The notes: generated by a model not told the origin, from the sequence alone. A stretch of DNA of 64,000 nucleotides from Corylus avellana (GCF_901000735.1 NC_081549.1:4517416-4581415), one strand, 5' to 3'; numbered from the stretch's first letter, positions 12,144 to 23,989 are shown. Numbers and translations: made by a program.

Positions 12144-15100
12144 ATGGGATTGCCAGATGCTTCCGGAGATTTGTCATCGGAAGTGGAGGTTCATGCTTTC
12201 AGACGCCTCTTCCCTCTTCGTTTTTATGAGCGTCATCTCTCTGAATCTATCCGGCCTGATGGTAGGCCACTTGGAAGAGCTAGAGATACAACAATAGCCC
12301 TTGGTTAGTTAAAGCTTGTACCCATTTATGGACAATCTCTCATATAAATTTTACTGGTGTTGCTACTCAAACTAAATGGTCAATCTTTTTTTGTTTTTGT
12401 TTTTTGTCTTTTTAATTCAAGGGGCTGTTGCATCTGCTGATGGGTCAGCATTGGCAAAGATTGGTTCAACTGTAAGTGTCTTTCTCTCAACATGTGTGGC
12501 CTGGGGGTGGCTAAGCTTATTTGTGTATATCAGGTGTATGATTTTATTTGTTTTCTAGCTCAAGTACTTATTTTTTGTTCCTTGGACAGACAATGTTGGC
12601 TGCTATTAAAATGGAAGTCATGACTCCTTCCATGGAGTCACCAGATGAGGGCTGCTTAGGTTGACTATTGCAGTATTGTATTGCTAACTGCATATGTTCT
12701 TTTACTTATTTCTCTTGCATTTGTTCACTTTTATATATGGGATGCCAATATGTATATCTTTGTTTTTTTCAGCTATTGATTTCCACATGCCTCCAATTTG
12801 TTCTCCAATTGTTAGGCCTGGCAGGCCAGCTGAGGCAGCACCAGTAGTGTCAAAACAATTATCTGACACTATTTCAAGGCATGTAATTATATTCTCTAGC
12901 TACTTGCTGCTGGTTAAATTCTCTTTTCCGAAGTCCTTTAAGTTGGAAAAATGTGTTACTTATCAAAAAAAAAAAAAAAAAGGTTGGAAAAATGTGTTTG
13001 TTGATTGGTGTTTAGTCTGGCCTATCAGAAGTGCTAAGAAGTTTCATTGGACACCATAAATGTATCCTAAATGACTAGTCAGGCCAATGAAAGTATTCTT
13101 TAGAATAGGATTCGAAAGCAATTGAAGTTGTTATCAAATTACATTTATTAGCTCATCTCAGTAACTTTTCTCTTTGGTGCTTCCTTGTTCTGCTCCTTGC
13201 ACTTGTTGTGCCTCTATTTGTTGGGTTGATCAGCACTTCTATGATTGTCAATGATCTCATTTAATGTTACTTCATTCTATTCCACTTTTATTATAGGCTA
13301 GGTGTAACTGTTCTGTAATGACTAGTTATATGTGCTGTTGCAGCTCTGTCATGGCTGATTTGAAAGAGTTATCCTTGGTCAGTGGAAAAGCTGCTTGGAT
13401 GGCATACTTGGTAATGGCGTTATTGCCTGCATTTTCATATTTATCCTTAGAAATTTAGAAAATCTTCCTTTTGGTGCTTTGAGCATGTTCTTTTGGACTT
13501 TGTGAATTGTAACGGTCAATTTTCTGAACTGGATTATAAAGAAATACTCAAACTTATATGTTGCAGGACATATACTGTTTGGATGCTGATGGTGCTCTCT
13601 TTGATGCTGCTTTACTTTCAGCTGTTGCTGCCTTGTCTCATTGTAAGAGTTGAATGCTTTCTCATTTGATATTGTGTATGGTCCATTCAAATGCTTGCAG
13701 CATGGCTAACAGCAACAGCCTAAAAAATTCACTTCCCCGCAACCCAACCCAACCCAACCCAACCCAACCCAACATTAGATCGAGTGTTTATTAGGGAACT
13801 CTTACTCTGTTCCAAGTTTCTATAATTACATTAAATATTTGCAATTATACTTGCGTAGACTTCTATTTTCATTTGTATATATTTGAATGCAGATTTAACT
13901 TAAAATCATTAACTATATCTGCATTGCCTTACTCTATAGAATCTTCCATGCCTTGCAGTACAAATCCCTGCTGTTTCCCTAAATGAGGATGGTAGAGTTG
14001 TTGTTGTGTCTGAGGAAGATGAAGGAAAGCCGGAAAAGGAGCCTGTTAATAGAGAGAAGAGGAAGCTCACGCTGAAAAGCATTCCTTTCTCACTGACATG
14101 CATACTTCACAAGAACTATATCTTGGCAGACCCTACTGCAGAGGAAGAGTCCATCATGGAAACTCTTGTTACTGTGGTTTTGGATTCATCAAGTCAACTC
14201 ATTTCTCTTTATAAGCCAGGCGGACCAGTTCTTGCTAATACATCTGCTATTCAGGTAAGTTTTTCATCCTAGAAACACACCCTCAAAGGATCCATTAAAA
14301 GTGCCAATTTGTTGATCAATTTAGTATGTTGCAACCTGTTGCATTACAATCTACTTTGTTGAACCATGATAATTGGAGCGTTATTTATATTTGATTGGGG
14401 GCTCGTGGTCATAATATATATGAGACTATGGCTGCATTTGTTTAAGTGTAAAATGTTTTTCAGAAAACACTTTACCCATTTTGCAGTATTTGGTTTGAAC
14501 AGAAAATGCTGATAAACATAAACCAATTTTGGGCTATTCCACTGAAGGCTCCAAAAAAAAAAAAAAATCCTTTCCCCTTGTTGCCATCCCCCCTCTGTTG
14601 GGGGGTGGGTTCTTTTATAGATGTGGGGGATACAAATGTTCAATTTTCTGTACTTTATTTCACTGAGAACAAAGATGCCATGTGACATTGTGTTTTTTTT
14701 TTTTTTAAAGTGTTGATGGCAGCATATGGCTGTGTCTGACAGTTATGGGTGGTTTCTAGCTGCAGTGGAATAATATTTTTAGTATCAACCAAACTCCTGA
14801 AAATATTTTCGATATTATTTTCAGGATCTCAATCAACATGGAACTGATTATCCCCTAAAATATTGTTAACTGAAAACATTCACTCAACACATTTTACATC
14901 AAAACAAACAGTTTTAAAACTGGTTTTGACATCTATTCCTGTACTTTCATGGAATCAAATTGGAATCCAAAACTCAATAGTGTCTTGAAAGCTTTGAATT
15001 ACTAAAGCTTTGTGGAGATAAGGACCAGAAATTTTGAAATGGATGTGAAAATACTTTTATTAACTTAGCAGAAACAATTTTCCATTGAGCAGATGGACTG

Positions 15101-15480
15101 TTATCTCCAATCTGCGCATGATTTTGCCAAGAAACGTATATCAGGATATATATAGGCTGGGTGTTTTTTTTAACTTATATATATATATATAGGCTGGGTA
15201 CTGTTTTACCTGAAGCCCTGTAATACTCTTACTTTGTCTAGAGGATTCATTCTTTCCAATAAGTAGAAAGTCGTCTTGCACAAATTGTATATTGTACATA
15301 AATTTGACTTCCCAAGGCACATTAAACAGTGGCCTATGGAAACACAAAGAAAGTTATAAGCTGAATGCTGATGATGACGGGTTTCTGTGGTTTTAGGATT
15401 CCATTGCACTGACAAGGCAAAGAGTGAGGGAACTACAGAAGATTTTAGATGAAGCTAATTCTGGTATGGAGGTTGACTAG
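12144..15480 (+). CDS. RRP43: Exosome complex component RRP43 (EXOSC8 homologue)
   Basis: This is an RNase PH-like subunit of the six-member ring of the RNA exosome, which carries RNA to the 3'-5' exonuclease during rRNA, snoRNA and mRNA processing. Eight exons (12144-12303, 12422-12471, 12590-12659, 12773-12878, 13344-13410, 13567-13642, 13959-14254, 15397-15480) join in frame to 302 aa. Visible family signatures are AFRRLFPLRFYERHL and IRPDGRPLGRARDTT at the N-terminus, GSALAKIGST and AAIKMEV in the RNase PH fold, and the C-terminal SIALTRQRVRELQKIL. The protein has the expected length. Ring subunits of this type are catalytically inactive in plants and animals apart from RRP41 in plants (family knowledge). 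Intron 4 starts with GC instead of GT. Intron 6 has a CCCAA repeat and intron 7 a MITE-like stretch. It is divergent from RRP9. Confidence 0.95.
12958..12982 (+). mobile_element. Micro-retroposon tail in RRP43 intron 4
   Basis: The insert is ACTTATC followed by about 17 A and a G, between two identical 16-bp copies of gttggaaaaatgtgtt (12942-12957 and 12983-12998). It is the same tail as at 3907 and 42232. Confidence 0.75.
13741..13773 (+). repeat. (AACCC)n microsatellite in RRP43 intron 6
   Basis: Six perfect AACCC units plus a partial one. This pentamer is not the plant telomere unit (CCCTAAA). Confidence 0.9.
14428..14920. mobile_element. Possible MITE in RRP43 intron 7
   Basis: The left side (tttgtttaagtgtaaaatg, around 14437) and the inverse of the right side (gtttgttttgatgtaaaatg, around 14893-14913) form an imperfect inverted repeat that spans most of the intron. 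I found no clear target duplication, and the middle carries a poly(A) run and a GGGGG-rich patch, so this is tentative. Confidence 0.35.
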
Positions 15481-17469
15481 CTTTGATATTTATTTTTTGA
15501 GGGGAATATCATATTGATTAGTGCAGTTGGTGAGTAATTATGTTTTGCATCTCTATTTGTTTATTCCTGGTTTCTGTAGTGACATTGTTTACTCTATAAA
15601 AAGGGTTCTGAAGAGTAGCGTCGATAATCAATCTTGGTTGGATATGTGGTAGATTTGTTCTTTGCAACTTCAGAGAAATTGAGTAGCATCTTTTTATTCT
15701 TAAGGTTAAATAAAGCACGACTTTGATAAGAAGTCCATCTATCTCTTGGTATATCTTTACGACTCCACCAAGTTAATTGTTGTTGACTTCCTTTGTAGTG
15801 TAAACAACTTCACTAAGGACATCATATCTTTTTTTTTTTTTTTTTTGTTAAAAACTTAAGAATTTTTTTTTCTTCTTTTTATATATATCTCTTGCCATTA
15901 AAGTTTGAAGAAGTTGTACAACAATACATTGTTCTAGATGGAGCTGAGTGGTGGAAAATGCTTCTTGTTATGAGTGGCTGGAATAAAGGCTTTGAGGTTT
16001 ACTTTTTACTTTTCACTTCATTAGTATATATGAACTTTAGTTTTGATGAACAAGCCATTTATGGAAGGAAGTTTCTGCTGAGAGTGTGCTTGTGTCCAAA
16101 TTAATTATTCATATTCAATCTGTCTACCTAATTTCAGCCCCTTGGATATCTAAGTGCTTATATACCAAATTTTCAAAGCAGCCACCTTTAAGGCTTCTTT
16201 GAATCATCTTAGTTTGAGCATCACTTTGCCCGTAAACAAACAAACTGGCTTTTTGCAAAATGAGTTTCTCTCCTATCAGAATTCCATTGGATATGTATCT
16301 CTGCTATGTTTACTAAACCCACCGGAAGCTCTTTCATTGCTACAATTTTTTTTTCTTACATCTTTTGGTCGTAAATGACATTTATTCAAATAATTAATTT
16401 TAAGCGAAATAGAGAGAATCTATTTCGTGGTTCAGATTTTGTTTGGATGTATTTAAAGGCATACATAATATCACATTATTTAAAATTTTTAAGTAACGTG
16501 ACAATATATTCAACATGTGATATATATACTATTAAATTTATAAAATTTAATATGAATCATAAAAAAAAATTCTCTCTATTTCCCGGTCCTTCGGCACAAA
16601 GGGCATTGTCCCCCAACTTTTGAAAAGCGGAAAATTTTATGTCCACGTGTCTTAGTGTGGGATGATAAAAAGGGCAGGTTTAGGTTGTATGCAACCTTTC
16701 ATTTTAACAAAAACACCATTTCAGAGCCAAAATTTGAGGAAAATATCGATTCTGACAATCTATATGTAAACTTTCAAACCTTACAAAATGAATTAGAACA
16801 GAATGATATACTTAAAAGGTGATTCTACTCCATTTGTCCTCGAAGAGCCCGTTAGGCAAATCGATTTTTGGACAATTGTTTTCAAAACACTTTTCACATA
16901 GGAAGAAAATACAAAACAAATTCGGTATTCTACATATTTGCTGTTTTCAATTATGTGATTTTTCCATTTATTGGGTGATTTCAAAACTAAATTGAACAAC
17001 ATCTAGCAGAACCCAACAGGACAGGGCAATAAACAAAAACAGGGACAAGATGACATTAAACCCACAATAATAAACCGACACAGGAGATAAACATCATAGT
17101 CTAAGAACATGGCAGCATCATACTTCAAATATATTCATAGGCCATAGTACCAAAAAAGATGAATTACAGAATGATGAAGGGTCATTAGACTCATTACCCA
17201 ATGCTGGTCCAAATTATAACATCCTAAAAATATTTCCAATACTATTTGAATGTCTAAAACGTAGATAATTAATGCATTAGTTTATGCAAACTAAAAATGG
17301 AAAATTATGATAAGGAGTTTCAGTGAATTGGGTTTAACGGGTTTAATATTATATATATATATAAGGACCAGGTATGTTTTAAAAGCCTCAACAAATGGAG
17401 CAGTAAGTTTTGAAATCTGAGAACGAATTCATTAGGCTCGTAATTTATTATCAGAATAAATACAAGGGT

Positions 17470-17503
<34 letters not shown>

Positions 17504-18419
17504 TAATTTTTATTATTATTATTTTTTTATAATATCAGTAACCTTGCATATTTGGGGTAATCCACCATACATGTACAGTTATTGCAAGTTTAGCTGAAGT
17601 GATTGATGACAAAGATCCGCATTGGTACTTAGAGGTTTACTATTGAGGAAATTGGTTGGACTTGAGGTTAACTTGAACGAGATGAGTCAGTGTCATCAGC
17701 TTAATTGTTATAGTTATTCATGACGCATGTGACACTTTTATTATGGTTTAAAGTTTGTAAAACGTTACGATGTTAAATAAAAGCTCCAATTAGTTTAATG
17801 ATATGTTTATAAGGTCAATTTAAGTGCACAAATTTAATTCAGATTGCCTGATATTGAGGTTGAGATAATAGTGCTTAGTGGGAAATTGGGAATTGAAGAT
17901 TTCCACTTTCGCCTAAAGACGGAGCGCTACAAGTAAGCTCTAGATTTTTTCAGAAAATATTTTCTAAAAAAAAAAGAAAGAATAGGGTTATAAATACGAT
18001 TTAAGAATGTAATTGTGTATATTTGTAGACAAAATCATAAAATAACATACAAATAATTCATTTTATGATAAAAATTTATATATAATTCGTTGCAAACATA
18101 AACTCCTTACGTGACCGATCAACCCATTTTGAAGCCATGGACCACAGCTCTGGCTACTTGTGGGCCTTCGGATTACAAAGCAATGTAATAATAAGGGAAC
18201 AACACTCACCTACTACTGACATTTAACAATTACTAATGAAGATAACAGGATGCATGCTGACGAAGATAATCCTCTTATCCTGATAACAATTCTGCTTGGA
18301 AATCCCTTGTTGCACGATGCATATGGTTTATCAATTGAAGGTAACTTCTTGCTGCAGATACCCAATCACTGCCTCATCCCCTCCCTTTTATGCATGCACC
18401 TGGCTTGCAACATTTCACT
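15481..18419. other. RRP43 3' region and gene-free spacer
   Basis: An AATAAA at 15709-15714, 230 bp after the RRP43 stop, is a candidate polyadenylation signal. The rest is AT-rich with poly(T) at 15831-15846 and 17471-17499 and a short TA repeat near 17350. No gene is visible up to the stop of the DC1 gene. Confidence 0.5.
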
Positions 18420-20156
18420 TTACTCTATTTTCATCTCGTTCAGCTTCTTCTCAAGGTTTTGCAAACAATCATACTCTTCGTCTTCCCCTTCATCTTCATC
18501 TTTGTCTTTGGGGAAATCAAACCTTGGGTGAACAGTCAATTTACATTGAGTACATTCCAGGGCTATCTCGTCAAAATTGTCGCCACAAACATCACATGGA
18601 GGGGAGTACTTTGTCTTTTGGACAAAATTGAAAGGGTGTTGATGGTGTTCATCTTTATAAGTTTTTCCAAACTTAATGTATGGATACTTTTTCAGAGCAC
18701 ATTGAGGATGAGCAGAAAAGTCGCATTTTTCACAGTAATAAAACCAATGGTCTTGATCTCTTTTTTCTTCACAAATTAGGCAATAATATTCTCCAAATCT
18801 ATCTTTAGTAGTGTAGGTGAGTTTGAGGGGATGTTCATCATATTCATGGCTAGCTAAGAGTGGAAGAGTTGCACATCTAAAACACAAGGCGAAGTTGCAA
18901 GGATAGCATACAAACCAACTAGGATACTTACAAAATTTACATTTTCCTCTGAATATAGGAACCAAGAAAAGTCGGTGTTGGTGACCCTCATGATGAAGGG
19001 CTTCCTGAATTGCAAAACATTGAATGTCAAGGACAATTTCCTTTGGTCTTTCACAGTGGTAGAAGAATCCATGGCGATAATGTTTACACAATCTACATTT
19101 GAACACGCCACCAGAGAAAGGTGCCTGTGACAAGAGGGTGAAAGAAAATGGGAGAAAATAGTGTCTAGCGTTTGTGGGTAGTTTAGCACATATATTATGG
19201 AGAGAAAAATTGCATTGTGCACAACAGTAAAACGGAGGGGAGATCAATTGCATGCACCCATCACAAATTTTATCATCCTTGACCTCGTCATAGTTAAGAA
19301 TTAAGTCATGTTGATGACTAAAATGATGTTTGATCTCTTGAAGCATACCTCTTTCGTTCTCTACTCGATTGATATCTTTGAATAAGCCAGCTACATTGAC
19401 AATGGATCCAATAGGCGGAGACTCAATAATCATACCCATTTGGTTCTCATCAATCTCTTTTGCACAACTCAAGTGAGTAGCATAACCACATTGATGACAA
19501 TAGTAAGTTGCATGCTTTGTGTTCATCTCGTTACTGCATACTTTACATAATATGTTGGCACGCTCCATTACCTGATGAATAGAATATGTGAGTGTGAGGG
19601 GGTGATCATGACAAATAATTTTGATGGTACGTGAAAGCGAAGCACATTTGGTGTGAATCAAGAGTCGACATATGCTACATAATAGTCCAATGTCCTCGTC
19701 GTTGTCGCCAATGTCCTTGCCTTCTCCGCCACATGCTTCACAAGTGAATTGAATTTGTTTCAAGAGGGGAACGTACGCGTGCTGGTGACATTCATCCTTA
19801 CTTACGCGCCAACGAGAAGCACATTTAGTGTCAAGGCTGAAATTGCAATCCCTCTGCATGCACCGATAAAAGAAGCACCTTTCGCTAAGTTTACCGCAAG
19901 CACAACAGTAAAAATCATCCCATGGGCCTTTGATACAAAGGGTGTGGTTTGGGTGCAAGGGATGTTGTATCTCTTTGGGTAGCTGGAAGCATGATTTATG
20001 GCAGAGGAAGTTGCAATCAGAGCATTTGTACCCGGGACCCGATGGTGGTTCCTCGCATACCCCGCAAACGACTTCCTTCTCTCCATCAACTTTCAGATCT
20101 TCTAGAAAGATCAATGGATGCTCGTGGATGAAATCTTTGCTCTCCATCTCCTTCAA
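18420..20156 (-). CDS. DC1-domain (CHP-rich) zinc-binding protein, 578 aa
   Basis: This is a single-exon gene of the large plant Cys/His-rich C1 family. About eight or nine DC1 modules follow one another from residue 12 to 550, each with the pattern H-x-H-P-L ... C-x2-C ... C-x2-C ... H-x2-C. Examples are CGVCEEPPSGPGYKCSDCNF, CDGCMQLISPPFYCCAQCNF and CLICEEKRDQDHWFYYCEKC. The modules bind zinc and are relatives of the diacylglycerol-binding C1 fold; some members act in defence, stress or hormone responses, but the role of this one is unknown. The C-terminus is acidic (KDKDEDEGEDEE) and ends in a short helix. In the last module the final cysteine position is Phe (VHPRF instead of VHPxC). There is no signal peptide or membrane segment. 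The start is the first ATG, 79 bp below a TATA box. Confidence 0.9.
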   Translation of the reverse strand: MKEMESKDFIHEHPLIFLEDLKVDGEKEVVCGVCEEPPSGPGYKCSDCNFLCHKSCFQLPKEIQHPLHPNHTLCIKGPWDDFYCCACGKLSERCFFYRCMQRDCNFSLDTKCASRWRVSKDECHQHAYVPLLKQIQFTCEACGGEGKDIGDNDEDIGLLCSICRLLIHTKCASLSRTIKIICHDHPLTLTYSIHQVMERANILCKVCSNEMNTKHATYYCHQCGYATHLSCAKEIDENQMGMIIESPPIGSIVNVAGLFKDINRVENERGMLQEIKHHFSHQHDLILNYDEVKDDKICDGCMQLISPPFYCCAQCNFSLHNICAKLPTNARHYFLPFSFTLLSQAPFSGGVFKCRLCKHYRHGFFYHCERPKEIVLDIQCFAIQEALHHEGHQHRLFLVPIFRGKCKFCKYPSWFVCYPCNFALCFRCATLPLLASHEYDEHPLKLTYTTKDRFGEYYCLICEEKRDQDHWFYYCEKCDFSAHPQCALKKYPYIKFGKTYKDEHHQHPFNFVQKTKYSPPCDVCGDNFDEIALECTQCKLTVHPRFDFPKDKDEDEGEDEEYDCLQNLEKKLNEMKIE

Positions 20157-20234
20157 GATTTCTGTGTCTTTTTCTCTGTATGTGTATAATTGTTTTTATG
20201 GGCTTTGTTTGTATATCTGATTCAGACTTGTTCT

Positions 20235-20246
20235 CTATTTATATAT
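20235..20246 (-). promoter_or_regulatory. TATA box of the DC1 gene
   Basis: The minus strand reads ATATATAAATAG, a strong plant TATA box about 79 bp upstream of the ATG at 20156. The minisatellite begins only about 60 bp further upstream. Confidence 0.7.
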
Positions 20247-20299
20247 CGCAACCCTTTGTCACTTTGTGGATTCTTTCTTCGCTCTCTCTTTTTATTCGC

Positions 20300-20880
20300 C
20301 TATTGGAAATTAGTGGCGTGATGCCTTCAAGGCTTCAAGTACCAAGCGCCAACCTTTTTTAGATTCTTTTCTCTCTCTCTCTCTCTCTCTCACTATTTTT
20401 GTTTTTTTATTCTTTTCGTCTTTTCAAAGTTTGAAGCACCAAGCTGCAACCCCTGGATTCCTTTCTTCTTCCCCTTCCCCTTCTCTTCCTCAGTTTATTT
20501 ATTCTTTTCCTCTCTAATCAAGGCTTGAAGCACACTGCAACCCTTTGTGGTCTTTTTCTTTCTTTGTTTATTTTGTTCCTTTCTTGTCTCAAAGGCTTCA
20601 AGCGGAAAGCCATTTTGGAATATTTTCTCTCCCTCTGTTGATTTATTCTTTGCCTCTCTTCGAGGCTTGAAGCACCAAGCCACGACCCATTATGGATTAT
20701 TTTCTTGTCTCTCTCTCTCTCTCCCTTTGTTTATTTATTCTTTTCCTCTTTTAAGTCTTCAAGCACCAAGCCACAACCTTGAATTCTTTTCTTTTTTTCT
20801 CCCTCCCCCATTCTCTTCTTCCGTTAATTTATTATTTTCCTGTCTTAAACGCTTCAAGCTAGCATCAAGCAACGGAAATC
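20300..20880 (+). repeat. CT-rich minisatellite (unit about 85-95 bp)
   Basis: Six or seven degenerate tandem units each combine gcttcaagcaccaagc, a gcaacccytttgtgg core, a long CT tract and tttatttattcttttcctct. It lies directly upstream of the DC1 promoter. Related blocks recur at 22500-22560, 22795-22900, 23640-23995 and 26097-26340. Confidence 0.75.
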
Positions 20881-20930
20881 AGTGCAACACGGTTACACGG
20901 TCAAGAAATTTTTTTTTTATATTAATTTAA

Positions 20931-21142
20931 GGAAAAACTTCAAAAAACTCTTCTAAGCTTCTACGCGTTTTGAAAGTACTATGCGAAGTTCAAAAACTCT
21001 TAATTAAAGGTATCAAACTTTCAAATTTATTTCAATTACCTATTTTTGCTAGAATTTTCCATTAAATCTTGTCAATATTTTCAAAATACCCATATTTTTT
21101 CATTATAAAAAAATAAAATAAAAAATTGTAAAGATTCAAGCG

Positions 21143-21184
<42 letters not shown>

Positions 21185-21408
21185 ATATTTGCAATATTTT
21201 TGCAAGATCTTTGCAATTTTAATTATTGTTTTATAAATAAAAAAGGGATATATATTATGCATTTTGACAAAAAATTAACGATAAATCCTAAGGGAATAGG
21301 GTAATTGAAAGAAATTGAAAGTTCGATACCTTTAATTGAGAGTTTTTAAACTTTGGAGAGATAATGTTAAAATGAGTGAAAGTTCAGGGGCATTTTTGAA
21401 GTTTCTCC
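20931..21408. mobile_element. Fold-back MITE with 9-bp target duplication
   Basis: The ends ggaaaaacttcaaaaa and ttttgaagtttctcc are inverted repeats, and the similarity continues inwards for over 100 bp. A perfect 9-bp duplication, ttaatttaa, flanks it (20922-20930 and 21409-21417). A 9-bp duplication is the hallmark of Mutator-like transposition. A TA microsatellite (about 21145-21181) lies inside. Confidence 0.65.
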
Positions 21409-21435
21409 TTAATTTAATGATAGATTTAAAAAAAA

Positions 21436-21763
21436 TAGAAACTTCACAAAAGCCATTTGAACTTCCATATATTTTGAAAAGACCTCTCTAAAGTTTAAAA
21501 ACTCTCAATTTCATCCATCGAACTTTCAATTTGATGCAATCTACCACTCCTTCGTCTGCTTTTGGCATTAATTCCTAACAGATGTTATGAAAAATATTAA
21601 AATACCCTCAACTTTTCGTTTTAACGTCAGTTTAACACCAAATCCTAACGGATAGGGTAGATTGCATCAAATTGAAAGTTTAAATGGTGAATTGAAAGTT
21701 ATTGAACTTTGGGGGGTTCTTCTCAAAACATGTGGAAATTCATGGAGCCTTTGTAAAGTTTCT
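21436..21763. mobile_element. Second fold-back MITE of the same type
   Basis: The ends agaaacttcacaaaagcc and the inverse of ggagcctttgtaaagtttct pair, and the arms continue inwards (the gaactttcaatttgatgcaat type in both). The flanks are poly(A)/poly(T), so the target duplication cannot be read. Confidence 0.55.
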
Positions 21764-21794
21764 TTTTTTTTAAAAAAAAAAAAAAAAAAAAAAG

Positions 21795-22195
21795 ACTTTA
21801 CTTAACTCCATTAAACTAAATAACTTTTGCAATGTCCATTTCAAAATTCAAAAACTCTCAATTTAATATATCGAACTATAAACAAATTTTAGTATCACCC
21901 ATCCGTTAGGATTTTCTGTTAAATCCTAACGGATGTTGAAATTCTTAAAATACCTTTATTTTAAAACAAAAATTTAATTGCAATGTAAAGATAATTTTGT
22001 AATTTTATAAATTTTGTAGGGGTTTAAGGGTCATTTTTTGGCCATCTAATTTAACCCCAAGCCCTAATAAGAGGGGTTTGATTGCAAAAAATTAAAAGTT
22101 CGATATATTAAACTAAGAGCTTTTAAACTTTGGGGGAGACATTGCAAAAGTAATGAAAGTTTAGGGGGGTAAAGTGAAGTTTCCTCTTTAAAAAT
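21795..22195. mobile_element. Third fold-back MITE
   Basis: The left arm (actttacttaactccattaa ... acttttgcaatgtc ... ctctcaatttaatatatcg) pairs with the inverse of the right arm ending gtgaagtttcctcttt. It contains its own short inverted repeat around atccgttaggatt/aatcctaacggat near 21900-21940. It belongs to the same broad family as the two upstream elements. Confidence 0.55.
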
Positions 22196-22900
22196 GTATG
22201 GAAGAAGATAGATTGAAGATGGATGAGAGATGAAAAAATAGCATTTTTTAAGGGGAAAAAAAAAAAAAAAAAAAAAAAAGGAAGAAGAAAACAAAAGGAA
22301 AAAGAAAAAGGAAAAAATTCACATACCCCCTCAAATGGACAAAAATTTGCTACAAATTGGTCAATTTGTAGCTAATTCATACAAACTCATGTAATAAAAT
22401 GACATGTGTCCCTTAACATGTGATAAACAAATTTATGACCTAATCAAACTGATACCCAATTAGCAATATCACTTCCCAAACTACCAAATCAACAGTGTGA
22501 TTGCCTTCGAGGCTTCAAGCACCAAGCTGCAACATTTTCGTGGATTCTTTTCTTCTCCCTCCCCCCTCACTCTCCCTCTCCTACACACATCTTTTGTTTA
22601 TGAGATATGCTATACATCATTCTCTCAATCATCTTTCAATCATATTTTTTTGCAAATCTAATGGATCTACCATTGATTTGTGAACTCATGTAGGTCCTAC
22701 AAAAATTCAATAGTAGATTCACTCACTCATTATAGGGAGATGATTGAGAGAATAAATTTTAGCATTTTTCTTTGTTTATTTATTATTTTCCTCTCTTCAA
22801 GTACCAAGCTGCAACCCATTGTGGATTCTTTTCTTCTCTCTCCCCCTTTGTTTATATATTCATTTCCTATCTTCAAGGCTTCAAGCAACAAGTCAGCATA
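22196..22900. other. MITE-to-minisatellite linker of copy A
   Basis: A poly(A) tract (about 22256-22279), AT-rich sequence, and short minisatellite pieces at 22500-22560 and 22795-22900. No gene is visible. The equivalent in copy B is 25790-26590. Confidence 0.45.
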
Positions 22901-23953
22901 ATGGAAGCCAAAAGTAGATTCTCTTGCAAACACATGCATCAAATCCAGAAATGCAACCTTAAAGCGATAAAAAGACAACAAATCATTGGGAAAAAGACTA
23001 CAATTACAATACACTAGTACACTTAGAGCCCTCATTGGTAGACAATCAAATAGATCAAGATGTTGTTTGCATAAGATAAATATCAGAAAAGAAATATGTT
23101 GTTTGCGTAAGAGAAATACCAGACAAGAAATAGAATCAATTGTTAGCCCTTGAACAAACACAAGATAACAGGACCAAGCAAACCAATTGTTTACATCAGT
23201 GATATTTTTCTTCCAAAACCAAGAAAACAGGTTCAAAGATATTAACAACCCAGGTGACTTTTCCTCCAAAGTGACCATACTAGAACAAATCCAATCACAC
23301 CCTACTGCAAATACAGAGGCCAAAACCTTCAGAATCTTAAAAATTCCAAACAACAAAATCCACACACATTCAATTTCTTCTAAATCGAGAATGTCCACAA
23401 TTAATACAACTCACCAATTTCTTAACCAATAACTCCTTTCTACCATACGCCAAGGTAGAAAACAAAAACCATCTACCCACAAAATCTACACCCAAAAAAC
23501 TTGTTCCACAACACCATAATTGGTCATCTTAAAATAGAACACCCAAAAATTCTACTTATTTTCGAAATTAAACAAAACAACCCACCAATTATTACTATAA
23601 ATATGTCAAATAAGGTACCCATCAAAATTTCAAAACATATACCTTTTGTGGATTCTTTTCTCTTTTCTCTCTCTGTCTCTCTCATAGACTTCTTTTGTTT
23701 ATTTATTCTTTTTCTCTTTTCAAAGTTTGACGCACCAAGTTGCAACCCCTTGGATTCCTTTCTTCTTCCCTCTCCCCTTTTCAGCTTTTCTCTTCCTCAG
23801 TTTATTTATTCTTTTCCTCTCTTATCAAGGCTTGAAGCACCAAGACGCAACCCTTTGTGGTTTTTTTTTCTTTTCTTTTTCTTTTTCTTTCTCTGTTTAT
23901 TTATTCCTTCCTTTTCTTAAAGGCTTCAAGCGGAAAGCCATTTTGGATTATTT

Positions 23954-23989
<36 letters not shown>

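Larger units (their letters stand above)
20300..23640 (+). repeat. Tandem segmental duplication, copy A
   Basis: The order is minisatellite, three fold-back MITEs (20931-22195), a short minisatellite block, then a segment of about 740 bp (22900-23640). Everything recurs in the same order and orientation in copy B (23641-27765). Matching landmarks are 20922 with 24498, 22207 with 25799, 22926 with 26611 and 23634 with 27754. The 222-codon minus-strand open frame at 22730-23398 is broken in copy B and is probably not a gene. Confidence 0.75.

Noticed and set aside
13741..13773. AACCC repeat as interstitial telomere sequence
   Set aside because: The plant telomere unit is CCCTAAA; this pentamer is a simple microsatellite.
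22730..23398. 222-codon minus-strand open frame in duplication copy A
   Set aside because: Hydrophobic and AT-driven, no family motif, and interrupted in copy B (26575-26963), so no sign of constraint.
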